From the NCBI GenBank assembly GCA_900752095.1, contig CAADUD010000131.1, positions 1-10,365 of the forward strand: a DNA stretch of 10,365 bases, read 5' to 3'. A program made the translations under genes and the position numbers. The notes under the pieces were generated by a model. The model was given only the letters and a program-made list of their open reading frames with translations. It searched no databases and had not been told where the DNA came from. Below are positions 6,510 through 10,365 of the stretch, in pieces. Positions within the stretch are counted from its first letter, which is position 1, and each line of letters begins with the position of its first letter. This DNA comes from Clostridia bacterium (GTDB lineage Bacteria > Bacillota > Clostridia > TANB77 > CAG-508).

Positions 6510-9269
6510 ATGCCAACAATTGATAATTCTATAAAAAGAATAGATAGTGTTATATGTAGACACTTAGATGAAATCGAAGACTCTTCTCGTGGTGCAATTT
6601 CACAAGATATATTAGAGCAACTAATAAAATTCATTAATCATGTAATGCTAAAATTTTATGCCAATGGCAAAGAAATCGACATCAACGAAGAAAACTTAAC
6701 TAAAGCAATCGAATATTGCCAAATAAATAGCGACCTATATACCCTATATAAGTTTCGTAACTATTTGCAAGTTGTCACTACACAATACACTTTAGACGAA
6801 GATGGATCAGAACGATTAATGTTAAAGTATTATCAGTACTTACTAGAAACAAAAAATCTTCTTAGCCAGCATTTTGGTATTGAGGTACTGCATAATTTAG
6901 ATAAATTCCCTTTACATCTAGATGATACCTTACAGGAATACTATAAAAAAATTGCGGAGAAAATAGAACGTCATCCTACATCATTACACACAGATAGTAA
7001 AGATAAATATTATATCCAAAAAATCAAACCTCTATTTGTAGATAGAAAGATATATTATGAAGTTACATTTACTCCAATTGATGACAGGAAAAATAAATCT
7101 AAGACAAACAGAGTTATTGCTTTTACAAAACTCCCAGTCAAAAGTAACTACGCATCTAAATTTCACCTTATAAATGAAACTATCGAAATTTTAGGCAAAA
7201 CCATGCCTATTATAGTTATTGATGGTTGGGAAGTTTCTATAAGAGATTGCGAATTTCAAAATTTCATATCAATAATAAATGGAGACAAAATAAAAGTAGG
7301 TTATCCAGAACAGCGATTAATTTGTGAATTTCTTACTAAAACAAAATACACCTTAAATAACCTAATAGACTTCCCAGATTCTGCATATAATGATATTACT
7401 AATAGATGGAAAAGTAGCCTAAAAAATCCTATATTTATTCCAACATTAGATTATTGCAGAAACTTAATATTAAGCGGCAAGAACGGAAAAAACATTCTAA
7501 GATACCTACTATATAATATGAATAACGTCATAATAAAAAGTCAATATTCATCAGGGTATTATAGTAAATATTATGAGGAATGGATTAAAGCTGGTAACAG
7601 TCATCTATCTAACTTATATTTAGATATTGGTAGTAAGCCATTTGATGATTTACCATTTAACCGCTCTCCTCTTGGACATAATCCAAAATTATCTGCAATA
7701 TTTGAGTGCATTCCTTGTAATGGTAATCGTCATGAATTATTTGCAAGATTTATAGAAAATAATACAGAAGGCAAAGGACAATTATTCACTGATATTAGTG
7801 AATTGACTAATTACCCAGATTATCAGGAACTTATAAAAACATATAATGAAAATCTTTACTCAGGGCATAGACCTGAGGGCGATATAATGCTAGAACATAA
7901 TCAAGTATTTATAAATGATTATAAACTAGACACTTGTACCATAATTGAAAAATTACAAGAATTAGCTGAGTCAGGTATAGAAAACTACAGCACTGATGTT
8001 GATGTATGGCTACTCTTTGATGGCTATGAAATAGATTGTGATGAAAAGAAAGGTATTATTAGACAGATATTTTCCGATTCAAAAGTTGGTGTAATATACG
8101 GCTCTGCTGGTGTAGGAAAATCCACATTAATAAACCACGTTTCACACTATTTAAACGATGCCCCTAAATTATACTTAACTCAAACAAATCCAGCAAAAGA
8201 AAACTTAATTAGAAAAATTGATGCAGAAAATACTACATTTTCTACAATTGAAAGCTTTAAGCACCAAACTACCTCAATGGATTATAAATTGTTAGTTATT
8301 GATGAATGTAGTACTGTTAGTAATAAAGATATGGTTGAGATACTTCAAAAAGCAAACTTTGAAATGCTTTTATTAGTCGGAGATACTTATCAAATTGATG
8401 CAATACAATTTGGAAACTGGTTCTCAGTACTAAAGGCATTCTTACCTGATACTGCTGTTTTTGAACTTAAAAAACCTCATAGAACAAAAAACAAACAACT
8501 GCTAGAGCTTTGGGATAAAGTTAGATGCATGGATGATACAGCTAAGGAAGTAATTGAAAGAGAAAGTTATTCTCTAAAAGTAGATGAGTCATTACTTTCC
8601 TCACTTGAACCTGACGAGGCTATTTTATGTCTTAATTACGATGGACTATATGGTATAAATAATATTAACAGGTTTTTACAAGAAAGTAATCCAAACCCAG
8701 CAGTTACTTGGGATGTTCAACAATATAAAGTTGGTGATCCTATACTATTTCTTGATTCAGATAGATTCAGACCAGTCATATACAACAATTTGAAAGGAAT
8801 AATCCGAGATGTTAAAATCATGGATGTAGATACTCCTAATGAACGCATCCGATTTGATGTTGAAATTCCTAAATTAGTATATGAAAGAGATACGTATGGT
8901 ACAGGTCTTGACCTTCTTGAAAACAATGAAGAAGAAGAAACATCTCTTATAAGATTTTATGTATATAAACTTAAAAGTGCTGATGAAGAAGGAGAAGATT
9001 TTAGAACTATAGTTCCGTTTCAAGTTGCTTATGCAGTTTCAATACATAAAGCTCAGGGATTAGAGTTTGAATCCGTCAAAATAGTAGTAACTGATGAAGT
9101 TGAGGAATTAGTAACGCATAACGTTTTCTATACTGCTATAACAAGAGCAAGAGAAAAACTAAAAATCTACTGGACACCAGAAGTAGAAGAAAAAGTTATA
9201 AATAGAATTAAACCTAGGGACATAAGTAAAGATGTTGAAATTTTAAAAAACTATATTGATAAAAAGTAA
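6510..9269 (+). CDS. Large protein with C-terminal SF1 (RecD/UvrD-like) helicase
   Basis: This 919-aa protein has an N-terminal half of about 500 residues that I cannot assign, and a C-terminal superfamily 1 helicase. Motifs seen are Walker A G531-SAGVGKS-T539, Walker B with D598-E599, motif III GDTYQ (G624-Q628), HKAQGLEFE (H846 onward) and YTAITRAR (Y874-R881). The last two are typical of the UvrD_C_2 domain in RecD2-like helicases. It should couple ATP hydrolysis to movement on DNA or unwinding. The N-terminal half has no obvious nuclease motif and might recognise DNA or bind the 273-aa partner. An AAAGGATG site precedes the ATG at 6510. The stop codon overlaps the ribosome binding site of the next gene. 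Bacterial RecD2 is shorter and has different N-terminal domains, so this is not a plain RecD2. Confidence 0.9.
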   Translation: MPTIDNSIKRIDSVICRHLDEIEDSSRGAISQDILEQLIKFINHVMLKFYANGKEIDINEENLTKAIEYCQINSDLYTLYKFRNYLQVVTTQYTLDEDGSERLMLKYYQYLLETKNLLSQHFGIEVLHNLDKFPLHLDDTLQEYYKKIAEKIERHPTSLHTDSKDKYYIQKIKPLFVDRKIYYEVTFTPIDDRKNKSKTNRVIAFTKLPVKSNYASKFHLINETIEILGKTMPIIVIDGWEVSIRDCEFQNFISIINGDKIKVGYPEQRLICEFLTKTKYTLNNLIDFPDSAYNDITNRWKSSLKNPIFIPTLDYCRNLILSGKNGKNILRYLLYNMNNVIIKSQYSSGYYSKYYEEWIKAGNSHLSNLYLDIGSKPFDDLPFNRSPLGHNPKLSAIFECIPCNGNRHELFARFIENNTEGKGQLFTDISELTNYPDYQELIKTYNENLYSGHRPEGDIMLEHNQVFINDYKLDTCTIIEKLQELAESGIENYSTDVDVWLLFDGYEIDCDEKKGIIRQIFSDSKVGVIYGSAGVGKSTLINHVSHYLNDAPKLYLTQTNPAKENLIRKIDAENTTFSTIESFKHQTTSMDYKLLVIDECSTVSNKDMVEILQKANFEMLLLVGDTYQIDAIQFGNWFSVLKAFLPDTAVFELKKPHRTKNKQLLELWDKVRCMDDTAKEVIERESYSLKVDESLLSSLEPDEAILCLNYDGLYGINNINRFLQESNPNPAVTWDVQQYKVGDPILFLDSDRFRPVIYNNLKGIIRDVKIMDVDTPNERIRFDVEIPKLVYERDTYGTGLDLLENNEEEETSLIRFYVYKLKSADEEGEDFRTIVPFQVAYAVSIHKAQGLEFESVKIVVTDEVEELVTHNVFYTAITRAREKLKIYWTPEVEEKVINRIKPRDISKDVEILKNYIDKK

Positions 9270-9281
9270 GGAGGTTAATTT

Positions 9282-9518
9282 ATGCATATTAGTTATAACA
9301 AATTATGGAAATTATTAATTGATAAAGGAATGAATAAGCAGGATTTAGGAAAAATTGCAAACATTAGTCCTGCGTCTATAGCAAAACTCGGAAAAGGTGC
9401 AAATGTGACCACAGATGTTCTTCTAAAAATATGTGAAGCATTAGAATGCAATCTTGAAGATATAATAGAAACCGTAAAAAATGAAGGAGATGAACAAAAT
9501 GAGTACTCAATTAAATAG
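9282..9518 (+). CDS. Small Cro/C1-type helix-turn-helix regulator, possible controller protein
   Basis: The 78-aa product is little more than one XRE-type HTH domain. Residues about 16-60 (NKQDLGKIANISPASIAKLGKG...TTDVLLKICEALECNLEDI) give the five-helix pattern of YozG-like and C1-type repressors. An ideal AAGGAGG overlaps the helicase stop codon and lies 7 nt before the ATG. The end of the gene overlaps the start of the nuclease gene by 20 nt. A small HTH gene just upstream of, and overlapping, a restriction enzyme gene is the classic layout of controller proteins in type II restriction-modification. It may bind the ATGC-N4-GCAT sites at 5451-5492 to regulate its own operon, but this is inference. 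No controller-box-like element is obvious right before this gene. Confidence 0.9.
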   Translation: MHISYNKLWKLLIDKGMNKQDLGKIANISPASIAKLGKGANVTTDVLLKICEALECNLEDIIETVKNEGDEQNEYSIK

Positions 9519-10365
9519 CAATATCAAATTTGTAGGGACAAACCCTATTATTAATTCAAAAGCATCAGAGACATATGTTTCTGTAATTTTCACTTACAAC
9601 TCAAAAACATGGAAAGGATATGTTCCAATTGAATATCGAAGAACAGGAGTATCAATTGACTTTGATGACAAGGATAAATTATATCAACACCTTAATCAAG
9701 TATATGATGATATGAACCCATCAAAATTTGATGCTTGGAAAGCAGAACAAGAACTTTTTTGGGCTAGTAAACCAAATGCAGATACAACCAAAGCATTCTT
9801 TGATAAATTAGTGGAAGGTGGATGGAAATGTGGTGCTTGTGAAATGCCACGTAATCCTAATCCTCAAAGAAGAATTCAAGATTTAAAAGAATTTGGATAT
9901 ACTATTGCTACTGATTTAGCCCATTACTGTCCAAACTGTAATAGAAATACAAGTCAAAGGATTTTACTTCCTATTCCACGTGGTGGAAATACAGGAAATG
10001 GTTATGAAACCTGGTCACCAGCCCTTAGAAAACGAATCATTAGTATTCTTGACAATTTTGATGTCTATGAATGTGTTACTACCCCACACTGTTTACCTGA
10101 TCATAAATTTTCAGAGATAAGATGGGATGATAATACAAAAGCAGAAAATCCAGATACCATGACTGATGATGAAATCAGACAAAAATTCCAATTGATGACT
10201 AACCAAAGAAATCAACAAAAAAGAGAAGTTTGTAGAAACTGCTTTCAAACTGGAAAAAGAGGTCAAATTTACGGAATACCATTCTTCTATGCAGGTGGTC
10301 CATATTGGGATAATAACATTCCGCAAAAAGGAAAAGAAGCTGAAAAAGGATGCATCGGATGTCCT
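9499..10365 (+). CDS. HNH-type nuclease, probable type II restriction endonuclease (3' end cut off)
   Basis: The frame from ATG 9499 (GGAGAT site at 9485-9490) stays open for 289 codons to the window edge. Two cysteine pairs, C111-x2-C114 and C144-x2-C147, make a zinc ribbon. Next come D201-H202 (in PDHKFSEIRWD) and N235/N238 (MTNQRNQQKR), followed by C245-x2-C248 and C285-x2-C288. This D-H...N order with a second four-cysteine zinc site is that of HNH (beta-beta-alpha metal) restriction enzymes such as the Eco31I/Alw26I and KpnI groups. I cannot assign it to one of these or predict the target site. The overlap with the controller-like gene couples their translation. No cognate methyltransferase is in the window, so one should follow at the right. 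A homing or other HNH nuclease is less likely because of the size and neighbours. Confidence 0.8.
   Translation, partial: MSTQLNSNIKFVGTNPIINSKASETYVSVIFTYNSKTWKGYVPIEYRRTGVSIDFDDKDKLYQHLNQVYDDMNPSKFDAWKAEQELFWASKPNADTTKAFFDKLVEGGWKCGACEMPRNPNPQRRIQDLKEFGYTIATDLAHYCPNCNRNTSQRILLPIPRGGNTGNGYETWSPALRKRIISILDNFDVYECVTTPHCLPDHKFSEIRWDDNTKAENPDTMTDDEIRQKFQLMTNQRNQQKREVCRNCFQTGKRGQIYGIPFFYAGGPYWDNNIPQKGKEAEKGCIGCP

Noticed and set aside
1..10365. CRISPR arrays, tRNA or rRNA genes, insertion sequences.
   Set aside because: No spaced direct-repeat array, cloverleaf, rRNA-like block, transposase or flanking inverted repeats were seen.

Overview
This AT-rich, low-GC window has clear AGGAGG-type Shine-Dalgarno sites in front of nearly every gene. 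That fits a Firmicute temperate phage, prophage or related integrated element (Streptococcus- or Clostridia-like). The host cannot be named from the sequence alone. Two gene blocks diverge from an intergenic control region at about 5205-5672.

Left block (minus strand, read from 5204 down to 1): a compact phage DNA-replication operon. In transcription order it holds a sigma-70 region-4-like regulator, a 72-aa protein of unknown role, a 111-aa coiled-coil protein, a DUF2800 nuclease of the PD-(D/E)XK type with a probable iron-sulfur cysteine set, a DUF2815 protein with an SSB-like acidic tail, a 62-aa membrane peptide, a family A DNA polymerase with 3'-5' exonuclease, and the first codons of another gene cut by the window edge. 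Genes overlap or nearly abut, except for hairpin terminators before and after the polymerase. The polymerase has Leu at the position of E. coli Pol I Phe762.

Control region: the leftward leader carries a strong intrinsic terminator about 50 nt before the regulator gene, and an upstream 10-nt segment that can pair with the terminator loop, an attenuator-like layout. The rightward side has two ATGC-N4-GCAT palindromes 21 bp apart, an extended -10 promoter, and a leader of about 150 nt with a long hairpin and a tandem 10-mer.

Right block (plus strand, 5673 to the end): a four-gene accessory cassette with tight translational coupling. It encodes a 273-aa protein of unknown function, a 919-aa protein with a large unrecognised N-terminal half and a C-terminal superfamily 1 (RecD/UvrD-like) helicase, a 78-aa Cro/C1-type regulator, and a 3'-truncated, Cys-rich HNH-type protein that looks like a type II restriction endonuclease. 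The short regulator overlapping the start of the nuclease gene resembles controller (C) proteins of restriction-modification systems. No methyltransferase is in the window, and one is expected past the right edge if this is restriction-modification. The helicase and its 273-aa partner are not standard parts of a type II system, so this cassette is the best candidate for an undescribed defence system carried by the element.
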